Counted from the stretch's first letter, positions 46,272-58,404 are shown. The stretch: 64,000 nucleotides of DNA from Magnaporthiopsis rhizophila (GCA_003049465.1 PYSS01000040.1:214519-278518), one strand, 5' to 3'. The notes: a model not told the origin generated them from the sequence alone. Numbers and translations are program-made.

Positions 46272-49200
46272 GCTGGGCAACGGTTTTCTGGTGCGAGCTT
46301 GGGACGTAAGGGGCAAGCGAGTGTGAAGAACGAGTGTGGGGGATCGAGGATGTGTCGTATGGGACAGCCACCTCAGGGACCTTGGAGAGGAAGCGAGAGG
46401 GATGACCAGAGAAAGGGGACCCGGGGCGAGGGCAAGTTCCTGCTCCTTGACGTCCAGACTTTGGGATCAAGGACTGGGTGGATGCCAGCTGAGACTTTAT
46501 ACTACTTTGTCTCCATACAAATTCGACTGCTTCGCAGCCTCGACGATACGACACCCAAACGACAGCAGAAATCACTGCCTGCTCCACCGCAGCCTCTGCC
46601 CCGAGCCCACATATGCGTATGCTGTGCTCCTGAGTCTGTGCTGCAAGGGCCTGGGTGCCGGCCACGCAGGTCTGGGGGACAGACAGCCAGCCGGCTGCAT
46701 GCTGTGTCTGGTCTGTTCCATCCCAGCCGTGTCGGCCCGTTGCCCTTCCCGTCCGTCTCTCATCTCCCAGCCCTTTCCGGACGGCGCTTGCGAGACGACC
46801 GGCGATCCTGGAAAATCCCGTGGTACTTCAGATATAGTGGTGGCTTGTGGAGTCTCGTCCCTCTTCCTCACCCTGCATATCCCGACCAGCAGCAAGCCGC
46901 GGGCGCAAAGATTCTCCAGCCAGACGGCGGTCGAGGCCGAGGCCAGGCCGAGGGCGGGCTCCCGTCGGCCTGCAGCATTAGTCACCCGTTGTGGCGTCCG
47001 TGTTGAAATTTGATCCCGCCTCAGCTCTGACCGCCGCCTGGGGGAGCAAGGGGAGATCAGGGACAAACAAAGCAGTCCTACCCGTCACGTCATCATGCAG
47101 GGACAAACAGCGATATGGAGTGGACGCTGATACCATTTTGCGCCATAATTAGACCCACCCATTTCCCCGTAATATGGGCACATTCCTGTATCTGGGGTGC
47201 CAGAGTGGCTGGCTGCAAGACATTCCTCAAAGCCCATAGTACGCACAAGCATGGCATGCCAGAAGTAGGAAAGATACAGGAAATAGAAGTAAAACGAAAG
47301 AGAAAAATAAGAAAGAAGGAACGACATGGGAAAAAGGATATAAAAATAGAAAAAGGGGAACGATTAACGTTATCGGGAGTGCAAATTTTTCCTTGGCGGG
47401 CTGCCGTGGTGTCATATCAGAAGGTACGCTATTCCGTTTGCTCCTGGCCGGCTGCACGGCAATGTCCACAAACACGAAGGCAAATAGGATCGGGCCGCCA
47501 CGTTGTTAATTCGCACAGTCTGAGGCCTCGCAAAAAATCGGAGTGATGCTCGATCTCCAGGGGCCTCCACGGTGGCACGGTGGCAATGATTGACTAGAAA
47601 CATGTCTCTTGAGCATCGCACCTTGCTTGTACGCCTCTTTCCGCTGGTGGCGTATCAACGCCGCATGGCATCGACCAGCACGGCCGAAGCCCCAGGCAGG
47701 CACAGCATGGCTGCGGTGCTGCTTCTCCAGCTGCAGATGTTGCCTTGTCCTGTGCGCCCCAGATCGTCGAGCATTCAGCTAGGCCAGAGCTTGGGTCTCC
47801 CCCTGTCACACCGGCGATAAGACACTGGAGGAGGGTCCGACGAACTGGCCGAGGGGAAGGAACGTCTTTCTGAGACCGGGCTTGCGGGCTATGGTGAGAT
47901 GGACAAGGCAGAGAGATGAGCGCCGTGCTCCTCGACTGGGACATTGACCATCTCGGCCGGAGGCACCGCCGCCCCTCCTCAAAGGTCTCGGATTCACAGT
48001 TGCTCAATTTGCACGAAATCCCGAGGGGACACAGTCGAAAGAGGCAAAGGGGCAGCAGAGACAGGACCTCTGCATTCCGGGCACGAGCTTGCTTGTTTGT
48101 TTCCAAGTCGACCATGCAAATTATTTTCCCTTGCGTACCTACTTCCCCTCTCCTCGGCGGTATTTTCCCATGGTCGACCGACGGCAGGCAGCGGATCCTC
48201 TCCCGAGATCATCGTACGACTGCAGCACCCCGATATTACGCCCTGCACACTCCCGCCGCTGAAGCCGTGAGGTGGACAGCTGTCAGGCCACCAGAGTGCC
48301 TATACCTACTGCTAGACGTGGACCCTGCGTGCGCGGGGGCTGACCTGAGCCAATGGGGCTGGTGTCGCACAAGCTGAGCTACCCGGGCTGCAGCCGGGAC
48401 AACACAATTCTGCTCTAATCAGTGGCGACCAGGAGATCCCTTTCTTTCCTCCCTAGCCTTGTTGGACTTCGTCTAATTTTTTATGCAAGCAGATCCGGGG
48501 ATGCACAAGCTCGGCTAGGTCTCGGGAAGAGCTCAATAACACTCGGGTCCGGGCCTGCCAAGGCCAAGGGGCGGTTTGACTTATACCGGGCAGAAGCTGC
48601 TGATGGCAAATTTCTCCGTCGGTATGATTCAAACAAGAGTGCTGGAGGAGAAGCACGGATGGGGGCAACAGCTGGCCAACGCGGAGGAGGCTGGGTCGTG
48701 CAACCCGCGTGGCTGGTGGACGACGAGAATACCAGTGGCACAGGCCGCGGCCTCGTGCGGAGTGTTGCTGTGTAACGGGACCGGGCACCAATTTGTGCGA
48801 TTCTGGCAGAGTATACCTCTCTCTGCCTGCCTTGGGGTGATGTCAACCTATACCCAGCACCCGCCGTCCTCCAGCTCCCGATGCTACTTTGTTTGTGCGC
48901 CGCACTTGCAGCGAGCGACTGAGCTGGCGCCGCTGTTCCACCGCAGACAAGATTGGAGGGTTAGCACGTCAGGGCGGGGTTGGCGTCGCAGGCAGAGTGG
49001 TGGCTTGGAGTGGGCGATAGGAAGCAGGCATAACTGTCCCGAGGGCGGGAAATGATGGAACTTATGCGGCGAAAACAAGCCGTTGAGGAGTATGATGCAG
49101 TGGATGCTTAACACGTGCTTTACCAAGCGCCGTGACAAGAGACAGACGCGGTCGTTCAGGGGTGTGTCTGGGCCGGGCCTGTTGCAACTGCAGACGGCAT

Positions 49201-49684
49201 CGTTCAGTATGGCGGCCGTTTGGGGCCATCGTCCAGATGTGGGTGCACCTTCCAAGCCAATGAGCGGGATGGGAGATGAATCGAAATCGAAGCAGCGGTG
49301 AAAACCAAGACAACCCAGTCACCTCATTACGCCGTCCGTCCGCTACCGTTGGTATACAGAGAAACGCCGCGCAAGGTGTGCCGCGATCGCCGACTCTCCC
49401 GCTCCTTAAAACACCCTCCCGAGACCCTAAAAAAAGATACGAGCGGGTGCCCCCCGAACACGCCGTGTGTGGTAGCAGGACGGCTAAAGACGGGAAAGGG
49501 TTTGTTGTAAGGGAAGCTTTTTGTAAGACATGTTGGGCGTAGCTGTGACGGGTGTGACCGGACTGTTTCGGCGGTGGTGGCCAAAGGACGTTGGGATCGA
49601 GGGCATTGTGGAAATACATGGTAGTCTCGTAGGTCAGCACGTCTCGCCCTCTCGCCGTGGCCAAGGCGTTGGAACAGCGGTGGA

Positions 49685-49751
49685 CTTCGAAAAGCGCAAA
49701 TCGGGTCCATGCGTTGGGATAGCGCATGGACCCGATTTGCGCTTTTCGAAG
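49685..49751. repeat. Perfect inverted repeat, 29-bp arms, 9-nt loop
   Basis: Arm 49685-49713 is the exact reverse complement of 49723-49751, around the spacer TTGGGATAG. With one 1-base bulge the pairing extends a few bases further. It could form a stable hairpin in DNA or RNA. There is no flanking duplication that I can see. Confidence 0.95.
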
Positions 49752-50131
49752 ATCCAGAGCTACTACACGCATTCTATTGTTTCTTACCAACCCCCAATAA
49801 CCCATCTCCAGACTCCTTTTTTCGCCCACTCCCAGCATACAGCGATCCATCCCCAATTACAAGCTTTTTACCATCGAACAGATGGAAATGAGTCACCACT
49901 ACCCCCAGCCCTGTCGACACGCTACCTTACCTTTACAGGCTTCATGCTCCAAGCACAGTCACTAGGAGTCTCAGCGACTACTGCGGGCTTCACGTGATCG
50001 CGCGGCACGGGCTTCCCCGCGCCACCCAGGCCCTGCATTCAATGCAGCCTCATTTCCAGGCAGCAGCGCGGGATTCGCATCTCGCTGGCAGATTCCGACC
50101 GGCTCGCGTTAAGTGGCGTTTTCTCTCGAGC

Positions 50132-50137
50132 TATAAA
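50132..50137 (+). promoter_or_regulatory. TATA box of the sirtuin gene
   Basis: TATAAA lies 48 bp before ATG 50180 and 156 bp before ATG 50288. Its position favours a transcript starting near 50165-50180, with 50288 as the more likely translation start. Confidence 0.45.
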
Positions 50138-50287
50138 GTGACGGTCCAGTTGGGCGTACATAGGCGTGAATTGAAACGTATGCTCAAGATCCAGCTTCCA
50201 GTTTTACTAATCCTATACAAAAAAAGCGTCCTGCGACTCTCAGCGTCCACTCAAAAGCACACAGCCTCCAGCCGCACATTCTGGACG

Positions 50288-51250
50288 ATGCCGCGCAAAA
50301 TCTCAATGGACAACCCCCGGACCTCGGTCGAGGAGTTCCAAGACCTCCTCGGCAAGGTGGTCGAGGGCCGGGGCCGGGTGCTCGCGCTCTGCGGCGCGGG
50401 CCTCTCGGCGTCGTCGGGCCTGCTGACCTTCCGCGGCAAGGGCGGGCTCTGGCGCAACCACCGGTCCACCGACCTCGCCACCCCGGAGGCGTTTGCTAAG
50501 AATCCGGGCCTGGTCTGGCTCTTCTACAGCTGGCGCCGCCACCGGGCCCTCAGCGTCGAGCCCAACCCCGCGCATTACGCCCTCGCCAACCTGGCAAAAC
50601 GCCTGACTCCCGGTCTGGACGCTGCTGATGCCACCACCACAACCACCACCGAGCCGGCTACCAAGACCCGCTTCCTGTGCCTGACCCAAAACGTCGACGG
50701 CCTGTCCCAGCGCGCAGGCCACCCGGCGGCGTCCCTCCGGACCGTGCACGGGCGGCTGTTCGACCTCAAGTGCTCCGAGAAGTGCGGCTACGTGGAGCGC
50801 GACAACTTCTCGGACCCGCTGTGCCCGGCCCTGGCCCCATCGTCGGTCGACCCGGACCCGGACTGGATCGTGGACGGCAAGCTGCCGGCGCCCGAGGTGA
50901 GCGCGTCGGACCTGCCGGCCTGCCCGCAGTGCAGCAAGGGCCTGCTGCGGCCCGCCGTCGTCTGGTTCGGCGAGCCGCTCGAAGACGACGTGCTGGAGGA
51001 GGCCGACGCCTACGTGTGCGCCGGAGATCCGCCCGTCGAGCTCATGCTCGTCGTCGGCACCGCCGCCACCGTGCACCCGGCCGCCGGCTACATCGACTTG
51101 GCCAAGGCGCACGGCGCCGTGGTGGCCGTCATCAACCCGGATCCGTACGCGGGGCGCGGGCTTGACTCCCAGGACTTCTTCTTCCAGGAGGACGCCGCCG
51201 AGGTTCTGCCGCGGCTGGTCGAGAAGGTTGTTGCGGGGATGGAAGCCTAG
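50288..51250 (+). CDS. SIRT5-type sirtuin (NAD-dependent lysine deacylase)
   Basis: Class III sirtuin, 320 residues from ATG 50288, single exon. NAD-binding GAGLSASSG (about 36), TQNVDGL and the catalytic His in TVHGRLF (about 151) are present. Zinc ligands are likely the pair in KCSEKCG and the CPQC pair. FYSWRR carries the Tyr-x2-Arg pair that in SIRT5 binds succinyl or malonyl groups, so acidic-acyl removal is likely. One oddity is that the usual GIPTFRG/GLPTFRG motif reads GLLTFRG, with Leu for Pro. The frame is open upstream. ATG 50180 would add 36 residues with no acidic residue, rich in Lys/Arg/Ser, which could be a mitochondrial presequence. ATG 50306 is a third option. A Thr run near 117 (from ACC repeats) is an insertion in a loop. 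Confidence 0.92.
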   Translation: MPRKISMDNPRTSVEEFQDLLGKVVEGRGRVLALCGAGLSASSGLLTFRGKGGLWRNHRSTDLATPEAFAKNPGLVWLFYSWRRHRALSVEPNPAHYALANLAKRLTPGLDAADATTTTTTEPATKTRFLCLTQNVDGLSQRAGHPAASLRTVHGRLFDLKCSEKCGYVERDNFSDPLCPALAPSSVDPDPDWIVDGKLPAPEVSASDLPACPQCSKGLLRPAVVWFGEPLEDDVLEEADAYVCAGDPPVELMLVVGTAATVHPAAGYIDLAKAHGAVVAVINPDPYAGRGLDSQDFFFQEDAAEVLPRLVEKVVAGMEA

Positions 51251-52023
51251 CGAAGGACAGTAATCTTGAGCGTTTCATGCCCCCAAGTGCCCTCGCCACA
51301 GCTATCCATTCAAATGTCAGATGCTTGAGCCTGCCGGGGCCAGAAGCCCACACTGCATGTCAAGATCTGTTTCTGATTCCCATTGCCAAACCCTCAACAT
51401 GCATCAGTTTTGCACCCGCTCTTCGATTTCAGCTAAACACAAAGCCTGTAACGGTTATGACGACGCCAAGAAGGCCCGGCTAGGTCCGCTTCCCGCGAGG
51501 GAGAAAAAAAAAGGGGGTAAAAAGAATTTAAAAATAAAATAAAAATAAACTGGTCTAGAACCAATCGACCGGGCTTCCAGAATCTGCGCGAATCATGGCC
51601 GTGCATTCCGGTTCCTGGCACGTCCCGAGGAGCCGAGGCGCATCCGACTCGACTCCCTATGTGGATTCCCCTTCTCGCATCTTCTCCATTCTTCATCCTC
51701 GGTTTCTTCTTTTCTCCTGTCTTTTTATCACGGGATCCCCCAGTTCCAGCGGTGGGGAGCGAGTGAGGTGAGCCCCTGTCAGACAAATCATCAGCGGTTG
51801 GGGGAAAGGGGCAGCCGAGGAATGTGACTGGACGTTTCGTTCGGGATTACCTACCCACCGACCGGGGGTTGAGAACAGAAGATGGGAAAATTCCCCGAAC
51901 CAGCCAGTCCTGGTCTCCCATCGGGCCAAGATCAAAGTCCGGTGACCCGGACGAGACGCGCTGTGATGTGATGCGAAAAACTTGTGCCCAGTCTAGCCCC
52001 ACCCCAGCCAGACCCAGCAGCAG

Positions 52024-52039
52024 CCAGCCAGCCAGCCAG
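52024..52039. repeat. (CCAG)4 tetranucleotide array
   Basis: Four perfect CCAG units inside the gene-poor stretch, seen directly. Confidence 0.85.
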
Positions 52040-55000
52040 GCTCCCGGGTGATGGATGATGACGAAGAGGGGTGTGTATTTTTTTGGGTAAGAAAGGGCGG
52101 GAAGCACACCGCCCGTGTGGGCGAGGGCATCACACCAACGTCATGCAATTATCGGGGGAGGAGAAAGAAGAGGCTCCTGAAACAAACGGTAGACGGTAGA
52201 CAGACCAATCACCCAGCAAAGGATGTTCGGAGGGGACTTTCCGTCAGCACGACGGAAGAGCTGGTTGGTTGGTTGGTTATAGGGGTGCAACTTGGTACCG
52301 AACAGCGAGTTCCAACAAAACCACAAGTCTGGATGCGAGGTACTGTAGATGGTGCAGATTTTTCCTTCTTCTCTTGGCTGCCCGACTTAGCCCCCAGGCC
52401 GCGTCGTCACCATCACCTTCCTTCTCGCCTGCATCTAGACCGCACCGAAGCCTTGCCGCGACGCCACTCGCAACCCCCTCCGGGCTTCCCGGGCAGTCCG
52501 TAGACACGCCACGCGGCTCGCCATCATCGACTCGGCTTGTTTTCGGCATCTCATCACCGGAAAGGCTACCCACATGGCGAGCGGTCCAGAAGGCAAATAA
52601 GAATCCGGAGAGTTTTCTCCGGGAGCGAAACAGATCGAAGGGAACCCAAAAATAATAATAAAAAAACAAGAGAGGCGATTCACAACCGCGTCGGCTTCCC
52701 GTCGACCGATCTTGCCCGATCATTTTACCCACCATGCCCGAATCAGATGCGATTCCGAACTGCACGCCCCCAGTATATCCAGGTACGCCCATGCTCTTTT
52801 TCTTCCCATTGCTCTTTTACGGACCCGCACTTACACCTCAATCTTTTTTTCCCCAATGACACCCATCTGCTTTGAGATCGTCGTGCTCAGCCATACACAC
52901 GTCTTCGTCTCCTCACCTCCACAAAGATCATACTTTTTTCACAAAACGGTCAGTGGTGGCTGGGGTGTGTGCATAGTTTCTGCAGAACAGGCCCACGGGG
53001 CTTTTTGTTTCCCTTTCGTCGTCGACCCTGCATCGCTAGCCTAGGAGAGCATCATAGGTAGGTGGGCAGGTGGCTGCCCTCTCCAGACAATTGGAAGCCC
53101 AACTGCCACCCTTATTTTTGGATTTAAGCATCCGAGGTTCGCGCGCAATAGCACAGCCCATCTGCGGGGTTGGGTACAAAGGGGCGATATTTGGGCTTGC
53201 CGTCTCTCTGGTTACAGTAAGGCTGCTGCCGATGGTGGCTCTGCACGTTGCAGAATGCGACGCGGGGAGTCGATAGTTTCTACCCCAGCCTCACGGGCAC
53301 ATGCAGCGAGCCCACACACACATACACACTGTCTGTCTCCTGGACGCTCACGACAGCTTCACTTTCCGCTTCTTTTCTCAGTGCCGCCCCTTCCTTCCCA
53401 TTTCCTTCTCGGGGCTGTCTGGCCCGCGGGAGAGTGGAGGGTGCCCCACTTTGGCGGCGTGGTGTACGGTTCCAGGTTTTTCAACGACAAAAGCCCGAGC
53501 AAAGAAAAGGCAGGGTCGCCGCACCATGAGGTCACGCTGCAGCAGCTCCTCATTTTCATTTCCATCCCCGATGCATCCATCGCCAATGGGCGCCGGCTGC
53601 TGCTGCTTCTACCCCTCCATCGCTTCTGTGGGAACAAAAGATGAATGACAAAAGGAATACCGCATTGGGACATGCGGCGGACAAATGCTCCCCTCCCCCT
53701 CCCTCTTGTTGCTAGGGAATGCAATGGGCCTAGGGGTCCTTGTCCGGCTCGGGCTCCAGGTGGCTTCATGTTTAGACGACGTTTCCTCTCGGGCCGCCAT
53801 AGAAGATGAAATTGGACCCTTCCCCTTCAATCAGGTGTCTTTTTTTCACTGTCGTTTTTACGGTCAGGTGCCACCGTGGGTGAGCGGTGACGACGCGTTG
53901 TTTATCTGGTCGTCTTCCAGTGGGCTGTACAAGTGGGGGAAGAGAGAAGAAAGGAAAGAAAAAGCCAAAGACGGGAAGCCGACAAGGGAGGTGTGGACGG
54001 CCGGCGCTAAGAGAACAGCACTACGCAACGTTTCGTTGGTTTGTTTTGTTCCCCTCGTGGAGACAGACGGACCCCTTCAGGTACAATGATATAATTGTGC
54101 AGGGCTAGCGCATTTCAATGTGTTCCTGTCAGAGGCCCTTGTCCTCACTCTGTTTCCCCGCTGCCCCCTTTAGTGTCTGCGGGCAGCGATTCATGACGGA
54201 GCAGGTGGGAGGCAGGTAGCGGATGAATAAGGCCGAAGGCTGTCGTCCAGGCCAAGGGAAAGAGGAAAATTCAACACACACGCCCCAGTCAAGCGCCCAG
54301 TGGGAACTTTTCGTGTTTCGACCCCAGCTCGCTTGCCTCGCTTGTCGCTTGTTTCGATTGTTGGGGCTGGCGGACTCGGGCGGGTCGCGCTGGATGTCCA
54401 AGATGGCTGGCCGCGTCGATGCTTTGGCCGGGGCTGGAGACGGGGCTGGCTGCAGAGTGCGGACCCAATAGCCCACGATTATATTGGGTGATTGAGATGC
54501 ATCACGGCCCCCATCGCTGGAGACTACAGCCAGAGAAACCCACTGCGGACGGACGGACAGCCAGCCAGCCAGAAAACCCAAGGTGGTAGCGAACAGCCTC
54601 GTTTAGAGCCTGTCTTCTTGGCCAGCACGCGCAAGAAAGATGGGAAAAACAAATGGCGTGATTGGAGCTAACCAAGCGCAAAAACACAATCACCACACAC
54701 ACGCGGGAATGCGGGCGGTCCTTGGCAGCCGTCGGGCTGTGATGTAGTAATTTTGGCTACATCGCCTTTTCCCTTTGCCATGAGCGAGTGAGCGCATTTT
54801 GCGCATGCGAAGTGGAGATCTCTGTTGCGTGCGCCGCTCGCCAAGCCCCTGTGCAGACACGAGCTCACCACCATCACGCACAAAAGACAAGCACGGTGGC
54901 AGCAAATCTTGATTGGCTTGCAGCGACGGCCCTTGGCGTCCGTCTTCGGAATCGCCGCGCCTTTTTATCTCCCGGGAGCTGGGGTGTGGGGCAGGGGGGC

Positions 55001-57281
55001 AATGTCGTCTCGGTTGAGACCTCACTTACACAACCGATCTGTTTGTTGACACGGCCAAGCCTCCCAATAATTAAAATCAGCTGCACAGCTGCAGCAATTC
55101 AGCCGTGGTCACCCAGCAGATGATATGCCGACCGTGGGGGCCAGAAGAAAGCTCCATCCCCGTTTGAGGCATTGTCCCGACTGAGGAAACCACCTTTCCG
55201 CCGGCGGCCACCTGGCCGGGCTTTAAGACGGAGCCTGCTGACGCCGACAGCCAGCGGGGTGTGTGTGAAGCCCGGCGCAGGTGAGGCCCATGGATGGAAG
55301 TCAGTTGCCGAGGGAATGGAGCGGGCATGCACGCGCCGCAGACAGGAGGGAAGTGAAGGCACCAGATAACCCATCCGCCCGAATGAAATGGCTGTCACCG
55401 AGGCCGGCCCTTTGAACATCAGACGGAAGACAGATTTCTCGGCAAGGGAGCAAAAATACCACGTGCTGGTTATCTGATGGATTGTCAACGGCAATGGTCG
55501 ATCCCGACCGAGGAAAAGAATCAAAATGCTCACCATGTTTTGCTTATTTGTGGTTGGCATTTTGCAACCTGGACAACACGCAGAGCCGCAACGACAGTTT
55601 TAACCATTTTAGAGCAAAGATCGACGCTTTCGCCACTGGCATCAACGTCTAGCACGTTTCAAAGCCCAACCTAATGTGCTCCTTTCATTTGCCCCAAACC
55701 GGGTTTGCCATATTTCACATGTCGTTTTGTTTCCAGTGTGTAGGACCATACCGCGTCTGTGGTAGGTGCCAGACTCCTTTTTTTTTTTTTTTTCTCGGGC
55801 ACCCCCTCCTGTCATGTCTGTCCATCGCCACCACCGACCCGACATGACATGACAGCTGGGCGACATGACAGCTGGGCAAAACAAACCACCCCATTCCCAC
55901 CCCGGCACCGACTGAGTCGTTGTGTAGCACATAGGGCTAGAATGGGTGGGCATGTGGAGATTGAAAAGAGAACTGCTGCTTGCTGAGTCGAGATCCGGAC
56001 GGGACCCAGTAGGCTGTGTTGGCGAAGGACCTCAATACAACCCCCGGAGCAGAATAAGCACACAGCCTCGTTCGGGTGGGAATTCGACGCATGCCGTCTG
56101 ATATGCTTACGGTTCGCCACCGAGAGGGCTGCAGAGACGGGAGTCGACTTCGCGACTGCCGAGTGTTCATTTTTAGAAGCTCGAAATATGGGGGACCGGA
56201 AGGAGGCGCGGTCAGGGGCAGCAGGACGGCCCGATCTCGTTCGGTCGGTCTTCCGCACGGCCACGATGGAGCCCGGACAGGCCGGGAGGCCCGGGCGCTC
56301 GCTGTCTTTTGCTGTCGATTCCGCCAAGCTTGTAGGTTACCCCACCGCACCCGAACATTGACACATCTCTCTTCTTACCCGCGCACGCACGGGCACGCAC
56401 AATATGTACTCGTGGTCGTTGAACCCGCAACCGCAATGCCCACGACCAAAAGTCAGGAAAAAGTTTATCACAATTTGTTTCGCCAAGATATGTGATTTAT
56501 TTATGATGCGGTAAAAAAGAGGTATCATTGACAAACAAAATTTCCTCCCATTCGCTTTACCAAACTCCTTGATTTATTCTCCCTTCCCAATATACAGCCA
56601 TAAGAAAGGGAATACATGCAGGAATTAGCAAATCGTAAAAATAAAATTAAAGGGGTATCGTTGTTTGTTCCACCAGTGGTGAATGCAGAAACAGGCAGGT
56701 TAGCCGAAATCACCAAATGGATTGGAGCGATCAACGTCATTTCTTCATGGGTGTGGTATGTGGTACGGTAGGTGCGACAAAAAAGGAGGGGTTTGCCTGG
56801 GGTCAGGTCGCCCAATGAGAAGCGCCCGACTGCCCGCCATTTCCCCATCAGAGAGAAAGAAAGAAAGAAAAACAAGAACGAATCCCCCGCCAATCAGTCA
56901 GTTCAGTCGCCGGTTGGCGAAAGACTGTCTGTGCATTGAGAAAGGAAAAAAAAAATAAAAAAAAAAATAGAAACCAAGACAAGACTGCAGCGATGACGTC
57001 CGCCCACACCCCGAAATCAGGGCAACCGCTGTTGCGGCCCCTTCTTCCTCCATGGTGATGATGTTACGTGGGATTTAGTTTCCGGGGTTGGCGGTTGGCG
57101 ACCCAAAGCAGATCCCCGCCGTTCGGAATGGGCCGAGAGCTGGGGATGTATTGACCTTGATGTATTGTGTTATCGCAGGTCAAAAGCAAGGGTGTCGTCG
57201 TCGGTGCCCGGATTCCAGGCCTTTGCTTCCTTGTTGTTGTTGTTTGGTCACAAGAAAGCCGAGCCGGGAATCCCGAATGCC

Positions 57282-57309
57282 CACACACACACACACACAC
57301 ACACACACA
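57282..57309. repeat. (CA)n microsatellite
   Basis: Twenty-eight bases of CA repeat, seen directly; the longest dinucleotide run in the window. Confidence 0.9.
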
Positions 57310-58107
57310 ACGTGGGGCACCACAAGTCTTGGTTGATGGACCTCTTTTTTGCCGGGTGGGTCCTCGGTCACTCTTCCATCATTGATATCTTGTCGGTCGC
57401 CCATTCATCCAAGGTTCAATCCAAGTCTGGGGATCGACAGGATGAGTGGATGACCGAATGTGAGCGGCGGTTTCACTTCCGGACTGAGGACAGAGGACCC
57501 CAGGAATCAACGACTTTGACCTGTCCGGTGATTGGTGGCGGTGTTGAATGCCCGCACGCCCAGTCGGTGAACCCTGGAATGTAGAGGCGCAGCTTTTGCA
57601 GCATTCCCCACGGGCGACTCGTTGCGTGCCGTGTGGGTGGCCTATTCCTCTTGTCCTGTGGGCTCGCTCTAGTCTGCCTCATGATAGGACAATCCCATCG
57701 CCCCGCTCGGTGATGGATGATGCGGGGTGGTGGGATGGAGGGCAGAATAATCGAGCGAGGGCGTCGGGCCATGTTTGGCGAGAACACGGCGTTCGTTCCG
57801 TTTGACGCAAGGAAGATGTTGCGTGCCGGTTGGACGGGGTAGTTGCGACGTCAGCCCGACATACCCCTATACCGTCGGTAGGCGTTGCAGGTATGTGCGT
57901 GGATAGTTGTTGGTTGTCCCATGATGCCGCAGCCCAGCCTTCCCCCCTACCGTTGCTTCAGGGGGGGTATTTCCTCGAGAAATAAGGAGAAAATAGGTGT
58001 TGTGTGGTGTGTAGGTCTTGTAGCTGTGGAATAAGAAAGAAGAAGCATTGCGCTGGGCGCGCCAACATGCTGAGAGAATTAACCTCTCCTTCTTGTTTTT
58101 TTCTTCT

Positions 58108-58404
58108 TCATTTGTAGCCGACCATCTTGGCGCATCGGCTGCAGTAGTAGATGTTTGTCCCGATCTGGACCATGCCGCTGCTGCTGGCGTCATCGGTCGA
58201 GGTCATCTCGGCCGACTTTGCGCACCGCATGCAGCGGATGACCTCGACGTAGACGACCGGGTGCGCCACGCCGTCCATGCTGAAGCGATCGGAGCCGCCA
58301 GAAGAAGAGGTTGCCGAGTCGGATGAGGTGGACAGGTCAGAGTCGGACGAGGTCGACGAGTACGTGTGCTTCTTGGACGGCCTGTGTGAGGTTCGCGAAG
58401 ACAT
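58108..58404 (-). CDS. Small twin-CxxC (zinc-ribbon-like) fungal protein
   Basis: Single exon, 98 residues. The first half is Ser/Thr-rich with SSDSDLSTSSDS. The second half has RCMRCAK, about 30 residues, then MVQIGTNIYYCSRCAKMVGYK at the C terminus (the last block runs over about 78-98). The two CxxC pairs should bind one zinc. I recall similar short proteins with an N-terminal Ser tail and a terminal YYC-x-RCAKMVGY block in other filamentous ascomycetes, but know no function. ATG 58404 is the first ATG in frame; the open frame before it begins with TTG. The gene stands alone, about 6.9 kb from the sirtuin and with 5.6 kb of unassigned sequence upstream. Confidence 0.75.
   Translation of the reverse strand: MSSRTSHRPSKKHTYSSTSSDSDLSTSSDSATSSSGGSDRFSMDGVAHPVVYVEVIRCMRCAKSAEMTSTDDASSSGMVQIGTNIYYCSRCAKMVGYK

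Larger units (their letters stand above)
46272..50287. other. 4-kb divergent spacer, no gene supported
   Basis: The spacer lies between the start codons of the Ser/Thr-rich gene (leftward) and the sirtuin (rightward). It contains a perfect hairpin at 49685-49751 and a TATA box at 50132. Several open frames of 100-260 codons occur on both strands, but they overlap one another, are rich in Arg/His/Cys/Trp and carry no motif. Confidence 0.5.
51251..58107. other. 6.9-kb convergent gene-poor stretch
   Basis: The stretch lies between the sirtuin stop codon and the stop codon of the small twin-CxxC gene. I see only short, overlapping frames with no motif. There are CCAG arrays (52024-52039, 54561-54572), a (CA)n run at 57282-57309 and pyrimidine-rich blocks. 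A possible first exon begins at ATG 52735 (15 codons to a GTACGC donor), but no following exon is recognisable. Confidence 0.45.

Noticed and set aside
46272..46665. Upstream extension of the Ser/Thr-rich frame
   Set aside because: It has no ATG start or signal peptide; the 197-bp intron model gives both.
49062..49856. 264-codon minus-strand frame
   Set aside because: It is rich in Arg, His and Cys, runs through the perfect hairpin, and has no recognisable domain.
50303..51112. 269-codon minus-strand frame
   Set aside because: It is the complement of the sirtuin gene.
52735..52783. Possible first exon with good start context and GTACGC donor
   Set aside because: No downstream exon that I can recognise, so not listed as a gene.
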